DNA of 64,000 bases from Jeotgalibacillus aurantiacus. Its GTDB lineage: Bacteria > Bacillota > Bacilli > Bacillales > Jeotgalibacillaceae. Made by a program: the position numbers and the translations under genes. Shown here one piece after another: positions 1 through 7,807 of the stretch. The number at the start of each line of letters is the position of its first letter. Position 1 is the stretch's first letter. The notes beneath the pieces were generated by a model. The model had not been told where the DNA came from, made no database searches, and was given only the letters and a program-made list of their open reading frames with translations. The DNA lies in NCBI RefSeq assembly GCF_020595125.1, contig NZ_JACNMS010000003.1:434001-498000 (forward strand), written 5' to 3'.

Positions 1-100
1 CAACTGGCAGGGGCCGGTTGAATAATTTCAATAATATATAATTCGTTTCTATTCTTTTTTGACCTTGTAAAAACAGAATAAAGTGGAGATATCAAACAAA

Positions 101-149
101 GTGCCGGGTCATTCCGAAGCTGGACACCAGCGGAGGATGTCCCCGGCAC
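101..149 (-). terminator. hairpin after the dehydrogenase gene; minimal form of the terminator-loop repeat
   Basis: The arms GTGCCGGG (101-108) and CCCGGCAC (142-149) pair, and on the minus strand a T-rich tract follows, so this can end the transcript of the upstream minus-strand gene. The left arm is nearly identical to that of the large element at 25625-25739. The interior (ATTCCGAAG, then CTGGACA and CGGAGGAT) looks like the two ends of the long repeat joined by an internal deletion. Termination is inferred. Confidence 0.6.
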
Positions 150-156
150 GATTATT

Positions 157-1110
157 TTAATATCCTTTATCATAATCCACTAAATTAACAGGCAACAATT
201 GCTGATCCAAAAACGACTCCGCATTCTTCAGAAAAATATCCTCAATCACCCTGTTGTTATAATGCTCCGTCGAACCGGCCGTATGAGGTGTAATCATCAC
301 ATTCTCCATCTCCCATAAAGGACTATCCTCCGGCAGAGGTTCCTTTTCAAAGACATCCAGACCCGCTCCGGCAATTTCGCTTGATTGAAGGGCACGAGTA
401 AGAGCAGATTCATCGATGATCTCACCCCGTCCAATGTTAACAAGAAAACTGCTTTCCTTCATTTTTGAAAAATGAGCGGATGTAAACAGCTGATTCGTCT
501 CATCAGTCAAAGGCAGCGTAATCACTACATAATCGCACTCAGGGAGAATCTCTAACAGATTGTCGAGTGTATACATTTCATCAAAATATTCTTCGTTTTC
601 TCCGCTTCTCCTGAATCCTTTTACCGTCATCCCAAATGCTTTTGCGATTTTTGCTGTTTCTTTTCCAATGGCACCGGCACCGAGCAGTCCTACTGTTTTA
701 CCGTGCAGTTCAAGAGACAGCCCGGCGTGATGCCAGGTTTTTGATTGCTGATGCCGTGTGTACGCATTGATTTTCCTTGTCCAGCCGAGCATGAGTGAGA
801 AGATGGTCTCAGAAATCGGGTAAGCATGGACACCATTGGCACTCGTCAATATAATATCCCGCTTCTTGAACTCGTCCAGAGGATGTTTATCGACCCCCGC
901 ACTCCAGGACTGAACCCATTTTAACGAGTGAGCGTCCTGCAGATAGGGTGTCATCGCATTTTTCCAGCCAGCAATGACTGCTGCGTCTTTTATGTAAGGT
1001 CCCCATTGCTCTTCATCTTTTCCTGTAATGATGTTCCACCCATTAAACGTTTGTTTTACTTTCTCAACCAGCTCTTCTTCAAGGTTTTGCGCAATAACGA
1101 CTGTATTCAT
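157..1110 (-). CDS. D-2-hydroxyacid dehydrogenase family protein
   Basis: NAD(P)-dependent oxidoreductase of 317 residues, a normal length for the D-2-hydroxyacid dehydrogenase family, which interconverts 2-oxoacids and D-2-hydroxyacids in the cytoplasm. The nucleotide-binding loop GAGAIG is at residues 144-149 and is preceded by GLL. The catalytic triad of the family is present: Arg228 in NIGRGE, Glu257 in FEKEP and His276 in TPHTAG. The ATG start has an AGGAGG site directly upstream. The gene follows the phosphoesterase gene by about 11 bases and is probably co-transcribed with it. Family is clear; the substrate cannot be told from the sequence. Confidence 0.93.
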   Translation of the reverse strand: MNTVVIAQNLEEELVEKVKQTFNGWNIITGKDEEQWGPYIKDAAVIAGWKNAMTPYLQDAHSLKWVQSWSAGVDKHPLDEFKKRDIILTSANGVHAYPISETIFSLMLGWTRKINAYTRHQQSKTWHHAGLSLELHGKTVGLLGAGAIGKETAKIAKAFGMTVKGFRRSGENEEYFDEMYTLDNLLEILPECDYVVITLPLTDETNQLFTSAHFSKMKESSFLVNIGRGEIIDESALTRALQSSEIAGAGLDVFEKEPLPEDSPLWEMENVMITPHTAGSTEHYNNRVIEDIFLKNAESFLDQQLLPVNLVDYDKGY

Positions 1111-1121
1111 TCGATCTCCTC

Positions 1122-1616
1122 CTATTTTTCTTTATAAAAAACAAGTTCCACACTGATTGCTTCCTGAATCGTAATGACCGCAAATGAATAGTGCTGCTGC
1201 CTTCTTTTATCTGTAGCTGAACCGGGATTAAGTATGATAGGGCGCTGGTCATCTCTTAAAACAGGGATATGAGAATGACCGAACAGAATCAGATCCACAT
1301 CTTCATGTTCAAATGCCTGGAGCGCACGCTTTTCGGTTGTTTGTCCTTTTCCATAACCGTGCACAACACCGATTTTTTTATTCCCTGCCTCTACAATTCT
1401 CCTGGCGGGGAAAAGCGCTGTGATCTCATCAGTGTCTGTATTTCCTGTGACACCATAAACCGGCGCATAGGATGACAGCTCGTCAAAAACGGCTTTTGTA
1501 TTCCAGTCACCTGCGTGCAGAATCAGATCTGCATCCTCTAATTCTTTTACAAGTGGAAGGGGGAGGTGCTTCGCCATCCTTGGCATATGTGTATCAGATA
1601 AAGCAATCACCTTCAA
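1122..1616 (-). CDS. YfcE/MJ0936-type metallophosphoesterase
   Basis: Small calcineurin-like phosphoesterase of about 164 residues. The metal-ligand blocks of the family are in order: SDTHMPR, HAGDWN, GNTD, HGYGKG, GHSHIP and NPGS. Members hydrolyse phosphodiesters with Mn or other divalent metals; the natural substrate is usually unknown. I place the start at a TTG (1616), because AAGGGGTGA lies five bases before it. A GTG at 1625 is in frame but overlaps that ribosome binding site. It is the first gene of a probable two-gene unit with the downstream dehydrogenase. Confidence 0.9.
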   Translation of the reverse strand: MKVIALSDTHMPRMAKHLPLPLVKELEDADLILHAGDWNTKAVFDELSSYAPVYGVTGNTDTDEITALFPARRIVEAGNKKIGVVHGYGKGQTTEKRALQAFEHEDVDLILFGHSHIPVLRDDQRPIILNPGSATDKRRQQHYSFAVITIQEAISVELVFYKEK

Positions 1617-1698
1617 AACATTCACCCCTTTGAAATTTTCATGTTAAACTTACATTAATTATCATGTAACTTAATCGTTGAGTAAAGGGGATCGTTTT

Positions 1699-2418
1699 AT
1701 GCATTTATACCAGGGGGAGGCTGAACGCCGATCTGACGGGCAGAAGGTTTCATATACTGTCGACAGAGTTCAACCTGATCAAATAGAAGAATTCAAAGCG
1801 TTTCAGGCAGGTATTTCCGAATCTCTGGAAGACCCGGCTTCTCTTCAGCCGCTGACTGATGAAGAAATCCAATATGTATTTGATGGCGGCGGGATCGTGA
1901 TTGCTGCTTCAGTAGAAGGTAAAATAATCGCTGTGCGCGTCCTGTTGTATCCAGGAGATGATGAAGAAAATCTGGGCCGGGATCTCGAGCTTTCCTACGA
2001 AGAACAAATGAAGGTGGTCCATCAGGAAATCTCACTCGTTGACACGGATTTCCGGGGCAATGGGCTCCAGCAGATTTTAGGGAAAGTCATCATGCAGGAG
2101 ATGAAATTCTCAACATCTTACTTTGAACACCTTTGCTGTACCGTTTCTCCGTCCAATATACCGAGTCTAAAGGATAAATTCAGACAGGGGATGTTCGTGC
2201 TCGATGTAAAAGAGAAGTACGGTAATGTTCCAAGATACATTTTTTATATGCCTTTAAAGCAAAAGCTGTTTATCGATAAAGATTCTTACATTTTTATCCG
2301 TACAGACAAGCTTGCAAGACAAAAAGACTTTTTTAACTCAGGCTATGTGGGCGTAGGGCTGAACCAGACGAAACTGGGAACGTGGATGGTTTTTGCCAGG
2401 CTTAAGGAATCTGTTTAA
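1699..2418 (+). CDS. GNAT-like acetyltransferase
   Basis: Protein of 239 residues with one recognisable feature: the acetyl-CoA loop region LVDTDFRGNGLQQILGK, which resembles the R/Q-x-x-G-x-G/A signature of GNAT acetyltransferases. The central strands and the C-terminal half fit that fold only loosely, so the acceptor is unknown. The ATG at 1699 has AAAGGGG eight bases upstream; an in-frame TTG at 1678 lacks a site. It stands alone, divergent from the phosphoesterase, and its stop is a few bases from the SigB-type promoter of the next gene. Confidence 0.7.
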   Translation: MHLYQGEAERRSDGQKVSYTVDRVQPDQIEEFKAFQAGISESLEDPASLQPLTDEEIQYVFDGGGIVIAASVEGKIIAVRVLLYPGDDEENLGRDLELSYEEQMKVVHQEISLVDTDFRGNGLQQILGKVIMQEMKFSTSYFEHLCCTVSPSNIPSLKDKFRQGMFVLDVKEKYGNVPRYIFYMPLKQKLFIDKDSYIFIRTDKLARQKDFFNSGYVGVGLNQTKLGTWMVFARLKESV

Positions 2419-2420
2419 AG

Positions 2421-2445
2421 GTTTAAAAAAACGTCATGAGGGTAA
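2421..2445 (+). promoter_or_regulatory. SigB-type general stress promoter for the YtxH gene
   Basis: GTTTAA (2421-2426) and GGGTAA (2440-2445) are separated by 13 bases, which fits the Bacillus SigB consensus GTTTaa-N12-14-GGGwAw. It lies 35 bases before the start of a YtxH-domain gene, a family known in B. subtilis for stress control. Confidence 0.8.
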
Positions 2446-2479
2446 CCTTCATACTAGATAAAACGAGGAGGCTATTCAT

Positions 2480-3013
2480 ATGACGCAGAACAATTACTCA
2501 AACAATAATGACAGTAGCAAGTTACTTCTTGGTGTAGTAGTAGGAGCAGCAGTAGGCGCAGCAATTGCCCTGCTGGACAACTCAACCCGCCAAAAAGTCA
2601 TCTCAGGCAGCAAAAATCTTGGATCATCAACAGGCGGTTTTGTCCGCAATGTAAAAGAAAATCCAGGTGAGTTCAAAAACGATGTAACAGAACGTTTTAA
2701 ATCAGCCGTCAGTACCTTGAAAAGCGCAATGAATGAAGCCCAGACGCTATATGAAAAAGTAAATGAAGAAGTGGTTCCACAGATCGAATCAATCCGTGAA
2801 AGTGCTTCAGAAATCGTTGAAACGGCGAAAGAAGTAACGGAGGATGCGAAGGATATCGGATCACAGGTTGCAGATGCCGGTTCTGAGGTAAAAAGCAGCG
2901 TATCGTCGGGACACCAAAATAATGACAATGTTGTCCAGCTTTCAAAGGAAAGCCAGAAAACAGTAGATGCTTCTCCTAAAGGAGATATTCCTGGAGATGT
3001 TGGCCGTCAGTAA
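2480..3013 (+). CDS. YtxH-domain general stress protein
   Basis: Protein of 177 residues. After a polar, Asn/Ser-rich start it has a Gly/Ala-rich hydrophobic stretch (residues about 14-33, containing GVVVGAAVGAAIALL) followed by a long charged helical region and a disordered Ser/Asp-rich tail. This is the layout of YtxH proteins: a single membrane-associated glycine-zipper-like segment plus an amphipathic coil. The molecular role of the family is not known; in B. subtilis relatives are induced by general stress. Here the SigB-type promoter directly upstream supports the same control. GAGGAGG precedes the ATG, and a terminator follows the stop, so it is a single-gene unit. Confidence 0.85.
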   Translation: MTQNNYSNNNDSSKLLLGVVVGAAVGAAIALLDNSTRQKVISGSKNLGSSTGGFVRNVKENPGEFKNDVTERFKSAVSTLKSAMNEAQTLYEKVNEEVVPQIESIRESASEIVETAKEVTEDAKDIGSQVADAGSEVKSSVSSGHQNNDNVVQLSKESQKTVDASPKGDIPGDVGRQ

Positions 3014-3026
3014 TCTTAATAAAGCG

Positions 3027-3058
3027 GGATAGGCATTTGATGCTTATCCTGTTTTTTT
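3027..3058 (+). terminator. intrinsic terminator of the YtxH gene
   Basis: Stem GGATAGGCA / TGCTTATCC (3027-3049) with a five-base loop, followed by a run of seven T. Confidence 0.85.
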
Positions 3059-3065
3059 ATGTGTC

Positions 3066-3408
3066 CGAACGTGAGGTTGTGCGGCTAATTCGTGAGGATC
3101 CGGCATGAATTCGTCAGTTCCCCAAGAGCTTTTGTGAGTTGGCGCGCGTGATTCGTGAGGTGGGAGGATGAGTTCGTGAGTTCAGTACCATTTGACCTAT
3201 CCGGCCCTCCATCAAAACCGCGCGCTGGACAAACAAAGGGGTTGGAAAACTTCGTGAGTTTGTCCTGATAGTTCGTGAGGATCCGGCATGAATTTGTCAG
3301 TTCCCCAAGAGCTTTTGTGAGTTAGCGCGCGTAATTCGTGAGGTTGGAGGATGAGTTCGTGAGTTCAGTACCATTTGACCTATCCGGCCCTCCATCAAAA
3401 CCGCGCGC
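3066..3408 (+). repeat. 21-bp phased array A (core TTYGTGAG), internally duplicated
   Basis: The core GTGAG (once GTCAG in each half) begins at 3071, 3092, 3113, 3134, 3155 and 3176, and again at 3254, 3275, 3296, 3317, 3338 and 3359. Every step inside each half is exactly 21 bases. The core is usually preceded by TTC or TTT; the remaining 12-13 bases of each unit differ. The second half is a near-identical copy of the first: 3089-3225 matches 3272-3408. The array occupies the gap between two convergent genes and no coding sense is evident. The same core recurs at 50781-50889. Confidence 0.9.
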
Positions 3409-3429
3409 ATAACCCCAAAGAACATAACA

Positions 3430-3460
3430 AAAAGCCGACTCCCCTGAGGGAATCGGCTTC
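3430..3460 (-). terminator. intrinsic terminator of the wall-protein gene
   Basis: Stem around AAGCCGA / TCGGCTT enclosing TCCC/GGGA. Read on the minus strand it is followed by TTTTTG, just after the stop of the gene that ends at 3475. Confidence 0.85.
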
Positions 3461-3474
3461 AATTATTTAGTCTA

Positions 3475-4833
3475 TTAAGACTGTTTGCGAGTGCGAAGTG
3501 CAACTGTTGTTGTGATCGCAGCAAGCAGTAGTCCTGCAAGGATCCATACGTATGGAAGTTCAGATGATGCAGTACCACCGAAACCAGTGTTTGGCATTTC
3601 AGCAGGCATTTCACCGCCACCGAACTGATCCGGGAACTGGTCTACGATTGCAGCTGATAATCCAGCAGCAGGCATTGTCATGTGAGCCCATGCTTCACGG
3701 ATTGAGCTGTAAGCTGTTTCATAGTCACCAGCTACATAAGAGTCAAATGCTGTCAGAAGCTGACCAACGTGTGCTGTTAATCCTTCTTCAAGAGCAGCAG
3801 CAGGTACACGGCTTTCAGTTGCTGCGTCAAGGAATGCAGCCTGTTCTACGATATAACCGTCAAGTTCAGCTTTAGCAGCTTCCTGACCTTCAGTGTTACC
3901 TTCACCAGTAGCGACTACATAATCAACGAAGTATCCAATGTGAGAGTTCCAGATCTCAGAGAACTGAGCGCCAGCTTCTTCCCCGTATACAGATGCAACA
4001 GCAGCAGATAGATCATCAGCGTTTGCAGTTAATGCAGCAGCAGCCTGGTCAAAGCTTTCAGCTCCGTCAGCACCATCCTGCATCGCCATAGCAGCAAGTC
4101 CAGCGTGCTCTGTGAATACATAGTTTAGTTGAGCGCGAAGATCAACTGCTGGTGTATCAGGGTTTGTTCCTTCAAATTGATCAGGGAACTGATCAGCGAT
4201 TGCTACAGATAATTGCTCAGCGAACATGCTCATGTGGTGAATCGCTTCACGCTCATTTGTGTAAGCAGTTTCGAAGTCTCCAGCAGCGTATGCATCAAAC
4301 GCTCCAAGAAGCTGGTCAATGTGCATCTGAAGTCCTTCTTCAAGAGCAGCAGCTGGCAGGCGGTCTTCAGTTGCTGTTGCAAAGAATGCAGCCTGTTCTA
4401 CTTTGTACGCTTCAAGTTCTGCAAGTGCAGCGTCTTTCCCTTCCTGATTATCTTCAGCTGTTGCTGTTACATAATCAACGAAGTATCCGATGTGAGAGTT
4501 CCAGATCTCAAGGAAAGCAGCTCCGTTATCTTCACCATATACAGAAGATACAGCAGCAGCGATATCATCTGAGTTAGCTGTAAGTGCACCAGCAGCCTGA
4601 TCGAAATCTTCAGCTCCGTCAATTCCTTTTCTCATTGCTTCGATTGCAAGGAATGCGTGCTCAGTTAGTGCAGTGTCAAGCGTGATACGAAGTTCAGCAG
4701 CTGGTGTAGCTGTGCTCGCTTCCATACCTGACTCAGCGTGTCCGCCTTCACCGTGATCGTGTGCAAATGCGGCGGTTGGCATAAGTAAAGCAAAACTTAA
4801 TGGCACAGCTAACATACTCTTCTTCAATTTCAT
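3475..4833 (-). CDS. exported protein with two copies of a helical domain and a sortase-like C-terminus
   Basis: 452 residues. A signal peptide ends near AAFA-24, giving a mature N-terminus rich in His and Asp (HDHGEGGH). Two homologous domains follow, about residues 47-220 and 231-403. Each carries LTEHA or FTEHA, IDGAEDFDQAAGALTAN-like and EIWNSHIGYFVDYV blocks, so the gene arose by domain duplication. The end has MPNTG (413-417), a hydrophobic segment and RTRKQS, an LPxTG-like wall anchor with Met for Leu. Related single- or multi-domain proteins are sometimes labelled copper amine oxidase in databases, as I recall; I see no amine oxidase motif. The conserved His/Glu positions suggest metal or haem contact, which is inference. 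Its promoter region faces that of a His-tailed lipoprotein gene. Confidence 0.85.
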   Translation of the reverse strand: MKLKKSMLAVPLSFALLMPTAAFAHDHGEGGHAESGMEASTATPAAELRITLDTALTEHAFLAIEAMRKGIDGAEDFDQAAGALTANSDDIAAAVSSVYGEDNGAAFLEIWNSHIGYFVDYVTATAEDNQEGKDAALAELEAYKVEQAAFFATATEDRLPAAALEEGLQMHIDQLLGAFDAYAAGDFETAYTNEREAIHHMSMFAEQLSVAIADQFPDQFEGTNPDTPAVDLRAQLNYVFTEHAGLAAMAMQDGADGAESFDQAAAALTANADDLSAAVASVYGEEAGAQFSEIWNSHIGYFVDYVVATGEGNTEGQEAAKAELDGYIVEQAAFLDAATESRVPAAALEEGLTAHVGQLLTAFDSYVAGDYETAYSSIREAWAHMTMPAAGLSAAIVDQFPDQFGGGEMPAEMPNTGFGGTASSELPYVWILAGLLLAAITTTVALRTRKQS

Positions 4834-5148
4834 GTGTAATCTCTCCTTTTTCTTTTAAAAGTAATGGTTCTGTTCAGGCTAACGGAAAGTAAAAAGACTT
4901 GGATCACTTTTTTTGAAAAAAAGATTTATTTTTCTAAAAAAGGCTGTTTTTTCATCTTCTGTTGAGCCATTCAAATAGAGAAACGGAATGACTTCAAAAA
5001 AGGATCACAAAAATTAAAACTTTTTTCGTGAGGATGTTTTTTACATGACGATTCGTAAAGAGTTATGTAATATTCACGATTTAGACTTTGACTTGCGAAT
5101 GCATCTATGAGAAAAAAGAGAAAGAAATACGTGCTGGGGGTAAATGAT
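4834..5148. other. divergent promoter region between the wall protein and lipoprotein genes
   Basis: About 315 bases, very A+T-rich with poly-A/T tracts (for example around 4908-4950). Both flanking genes start outward from it, so it must hold two promoters. I find no gene, no clear operator and no structured RNA in it. Confidence 0.5.
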
Positions 5149-6063
5149 ATGAAAAAAGTGAAAAGCAGCTTGGCGATTCTGGCTGCCGTGATCATGGCTG
5201 CAGGATGCTCTTCTGAAGAAAATAGTTCGTTTTATGGACCGGTCGATGAACAGACAGGAGCTCACCATGTACATGGAATGGACTTTGTTGAAGGAGAACT
5301 GATTGTCGCTACACATTATGGCTTATTTAAGCGCGATGGGGATCAATGGTTACATTCAACTTCAAATAATCACGATTATATGGGATTTACGTCTTTCGGG
5401 GACGGTTTTTATGCGAGTGGTCATCCTGATCCTTCTACTGATCTGGAGAATCCACTGGGACTTGTGAAAAGTCTGGACCAGGGCGAATCTATGGAACAAC
5501 TCGTTTTCTCAGGTGAGACAGATTATCATTATATGGCTGCCAGCCGGGAGGGAAAACGGCTCTATACCGGTTTGATGGAAGGAAACAGTGAGCTTGATGC
5601 AGGATTTTATTATACAGACGATGAAGGTGACAGCTGGATTCCGATGGAGCTTCAGGGACTCGAAGCTGAAAGTCTGTTCGGATTGGCAGCCCACCCTTCT
5701 AATAAAGAAGAATTAGTGCTTATGACTGATAAAGGACTCTTTCAGTCAACTGACAGTGGTCAGACCGTTACATTGCTCGATAACAGTCAGGGAACCACTG
5801 CAGCTTATTTCACAGAAAACGGTTTATATACGGTTGAAGGAAATCTTGTGAAGAAAGATCAGCAGGAGATCGGCAGCATTGATTTTCTAGATGAGGCAGT
5901 GATGTACCTCGCTGTAAACCCGGATAAACCGGAGGAGATTTTTGCTGTTACAGGAGCCGGAGATGCCGCTTTTTCTTCAGACGGTGGAGAGACATGGAAC
6001 GAAGAAGTCATTTATCAGACTGCTAATGAAGCTGAGACGCATGATGATGGACATGAACATTAA
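5149..6063 (+). CDS. lipoprotein with BNR/sialidase-like beta-propeller repeats
   Basis: 304 residues from the ATG at 5149 (site GGGGG upstream; an earlier ATG at 5107 lacks one). The lipobox MAAGC puts the acylated Cys at residue 20. The body carries Asp-box-like repeats (DDEGDSW, SSDGGETW, STDSGQT) of the sialidase/BNR propeller fold, and it resembles the F510_1955 group of glycosylhydrolase-like proteins; no catalytic residues for hydrolysis are recognisable. The tail is His-rich (ETHDDGHEH), matching the His-rich N-terminus of the divergently encoded wall protein. I infer a shared extracellular, possibly metal-related, role. A bidirectional terminator follows. Confidence 0.8.
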   Translation: MKKVKSSLAILAAVIMAAGCSSEENSSFYGPVDEQTGAHHVHGMDFVEGELIVATHYGLFKRDGDQWLHSTSNNHDYMGFTSFGDGFYASGHPDPSTDLENPLGLVKSLDQGESMEQLVFSGETDYHYMAASREGKRLYTGLMEGNSELDAGFYYTDDEGDSWIPMELQGLEAESLFGLAAHPSNKEELVLMTDKGLFQSTDSGQTVTLLDNSQGTTAAYFTENGLYTVEGNLVKKDQQEIGSIDFLDEAVMYLAVNPDKPEEIFAVTGAGDAAFSSDGGETWNEEVIYQTANEAETHDDGHEH

Positions 6064-6103
6064 AGAACACGCCGGAAAATGAAATTCCGGCGTGTTCTTT
6101 TTT
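6062..6103. terminator. bidirectional terminator between lipoprotein and chrA
   Basis: AAAGAACACGCCGGAA pairs perfectly with TTCCGGCGTGTTCTTT around a short loop, with T-runs on both strands; it serves two convergent genes. Confidence 0.9.
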
Positions 6104-6105
6104 CA

Positions 6106-7278
6106 TTATAGAAAAATCAGTCCGGCAAGTGCGCCTGACAGTACAACAACCCATGGCGGCAGCTTCCAGAATACAAGCATGCTGAAAAGGAAAGCAGCGA
6201 GTACAAAGTGAATCGGCTCAATAATAGAGCTGGTCCAGATTGGGAAATAGAAAGCTGAGATCAAAATTCCGACAACAGCAGCATTGACTCCCATAAAGGC
6301 TGCTTTCATCTTAGGATTCTGACGCAGTGCATTCCAGAATGGAAGAGCACCGAGAATCAGAAGGAAGGCGGGAAGAAAGATTGCCGCAGTTGCCAGCAGA
6401 CCGCCCTGCCATCCGCCGATAACTGCCCCGATGTAAGCAGCAAACGTGAACAGTGGACCAGGAACGGCCTGAGCTGCTCCATAACCAGCAAGGAACTGTT
6501 CTTCAGTCAGCCAGCCAGTCGGTACGAACTCTCTTTCTAATAGAGGAAGAACGACGTGTCCGCCTCCAAATACGAGTGAACCAGATCGGTAAAAACTGTC
6601 GAACATCGCAATCCAGTTTGCTGATGTAAATTCTCTTGCAATCGGCAAAATTACTAGAAGGGCAAAAAATAATGTAAGGAAAACAGCACCAAGCTTCTTG
6701 GAAACCGGGAACTTAAATGTCGGATTTTCTTCTGACGTGTCTCCTTTAAATAACAGGAATCCAACAAGTCCAGCAATCAGAATAACCACTACCTGACTGA
6801 CTGTTGTCTGCCATAAAAGTGTAACGGATAAAGCTAATAGTGCGAGTGCTTTTCGCTGCAGATCAGGCGTCAGGTTTTTAGCCATACCCATAATCGCGTG
6901 GGCAACAACTGCTACTGCGACTATTTTTAATCCCTGCAGCCAGCCTGCATTTGTTACATCAAATGCATTCACGATCATAGCGAATATGATGAGCGCAATA
7001 ACGGAAGGCATTGTAAATCCAATAAAGGAAACGAGTCCGCCTAGAAGTCCTCCGCGCATAACCCCAATCCCGATTCCAACCTGACTGCTCGCAGGTCCAG
7101 GCAGGAACTGGCTCAGTGCCACGAGGTCCGCGTACGTTTTATCATCCATCCATTTTCTACGCTGAACGTATTCATCGCGGAAATATCCGAGATGCGCAAT
7201 CGGTCCGCCAAACGATGTAAAACCAAGCCTCATGGATACCATTAAAATCTCTAAAAGTGATCCTCTTTTTTGTTCCAT
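6106..7278 (-). CDS. chrA: chromate transporter, long-chain type
   Basis: 390-residue membrane protein of the CHR family, with the two homologous halves of the long form. The N-terminal half has GGPIAHLGYFRDEYV, SQFLPGPASSQVGIGIG and several membrane segments; the C-terminal half repeats the pattern with GSLVFGGGHVVLPLL and QAVPGPLFTFAAYIGAVIGG. Members export chromate, or in some cases move sulfate-like oxyanions, across the membrane. It starts 13 bases after the stop of a PadR regulator gene and is probably translated from the same mRNA, so chromate-responsive or related control by that regulator is likely. The substrate is inferred from the family. Confidence 0.9.
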   Translation of the reverse strand: MEQKRGSLLEILMVSMRLGFTSFGGPIAHLGYFRDEYVQRRKWMDDKTYADLVALSQFLPGPASSQVGIGIGVMRGGLLGGLVSFIGFTMPSVIALIIFAMIVNAFDVTNAGWLQGLKIVAVAVVAHAIMGMAKNLTPDLQRKALALLALSVTLLWQTTVSQVVVILIAGLVGFLLFKGDTSEENPTFKFPVSKKLGAVFLTLFFALLVILPIAREFTSANWIAMFDSFYRSGSLVFGGGHVVLPLLEREFVPTGWLTEEQFLAGYGAAQAVPGPLFTFAAYIGAVIGGWQGGLLATAAIFLPAFLLILGALPFWNALRQNPKMKAAFMGVNAAVVGILISAFYFPIWTSSIIEPIHFVLAAFLFSMLVFWKLPPWVVVLSGALAGLIFL

Positions 7279-7291
7279 TGTGATCTCCCTT

Positions 7292-7600
7292 CTAATCTTT
7301 GATTTCTTTAAACAGCTCGTAAGCTTTGCTGCGTGCTTCTTTCAGAACAGCCACGCCTTTTTCGGAAGCGGTGTAATACTTACGGATATGACCATCGACA
7401 TTTCTCTCTTCTTTAATAAGCAAACCGTCTGTCTCCATTGAATGGAGGATCGGATACAGGGTTCCGGCACTGATTGAGTAACCGTGCTCCCTGAGCTCTT
7501 CGGTCATCCATGCTCCGTAAATCGGATGTTCAGAAGCGTGGTGAAGGATATGGATCTGGATAAAGCCAAGAAACAATTTCCGCAACACTTTATCTTCCAA
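7292..7600 (-). CDS. PadR family transcriptional regulator
   Basis: 102 residues, the short PadR type. A winged-helix core covers most of the chain: HHASEHPIYGAWMTEEL, then SISAGTLYPILHSMETDGLL, the typical recognition-helix and turn, then the wing with VDGHIRKYYTAS and a short C-terminal dimerisation helix. PadR proteins are usually ligand-relieved repressors of a neighbouring gene; here that would be chrA, 13 bases downstream. A palindrome lies just upstream of the start and probably binds this protein. Start ATG has GAGGG spaced normally. Confidence 0.9.
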   Translation of the reverse strand: MEDKVLRKLFLGFIQIHILHHASEHPIYGAWMTEELREHGYSISAGTLYPILHSMETDGLLIKEERNVDGHIRKYYTASEKGVAVLKEARSKAYELFKEIKD

Positions 7601-7624
7601 TGAAAAACCCTCCTCGTCATTCGA

Positions 7625-7639
7625 TATCGGAAACCGATA
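7625..7639 (-). promoter_or_regulatory. candidate PadR operator
   Basis: Perfect inverted repeat TATCGG-AAA-CCGATA, 25 bases before the start codon of the padR-chrA unit. Position and symmetry fit autoregulation; binding is inferred. Confidence 0.55.
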
Positions 7640-7771
7640 ACGAAAATCTATAGTGAATTCTATCAGGGAATCTTTCGTTTGTGTACTGAAAAAGCTTATG
7701 TTTACAAAAGCTTAACAAAACAAAATGGGTAAAGTTTAACGTGACATCCGCTGAGGTTTATATTATTATTT

Positions 7772-7792
7772 AAAACGAAATCATTACGATTT
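7772..7792 (+). promoter_or_regulatory. Zur box of the COG0523 GTPase gene
   Basis: The right half ATTACGATTT is identical to the B. subtilis Zur consensus half-site, and the left half AACGAAAT matches seven of nine positions. It lies 16 bases before the start codon and overlaps the expected promoter, so zinc-bound Zur should repress the gene. Confidence 0.8.
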
Positions 7793-7807
7793 GTTAGGAG
7801 GATTTTT

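Noticed and set aside
1-20. Imperfect hairpin at the left edge (CAACTGGC/GCCGGTTG)
   Set aside because: May be the terminator of a gene outside the window, but the sequence before it is missing and no T-run follows.
1793-2035. Frames opposite the GNAT-like gene and many similar antisense frames across the window
   Set aside because: They lie wholly inside well-supported genes on the other strand, lack ribosome sites and have no recognisable domains.
3066-3408. CRISPR-like array (short repeats with varying spacers)
   Set aside because: Core of 8-9 bases and filler of 12-13 bases are far too short for CRISPR, there are no cas genes, and fillers are themselves duplicated.
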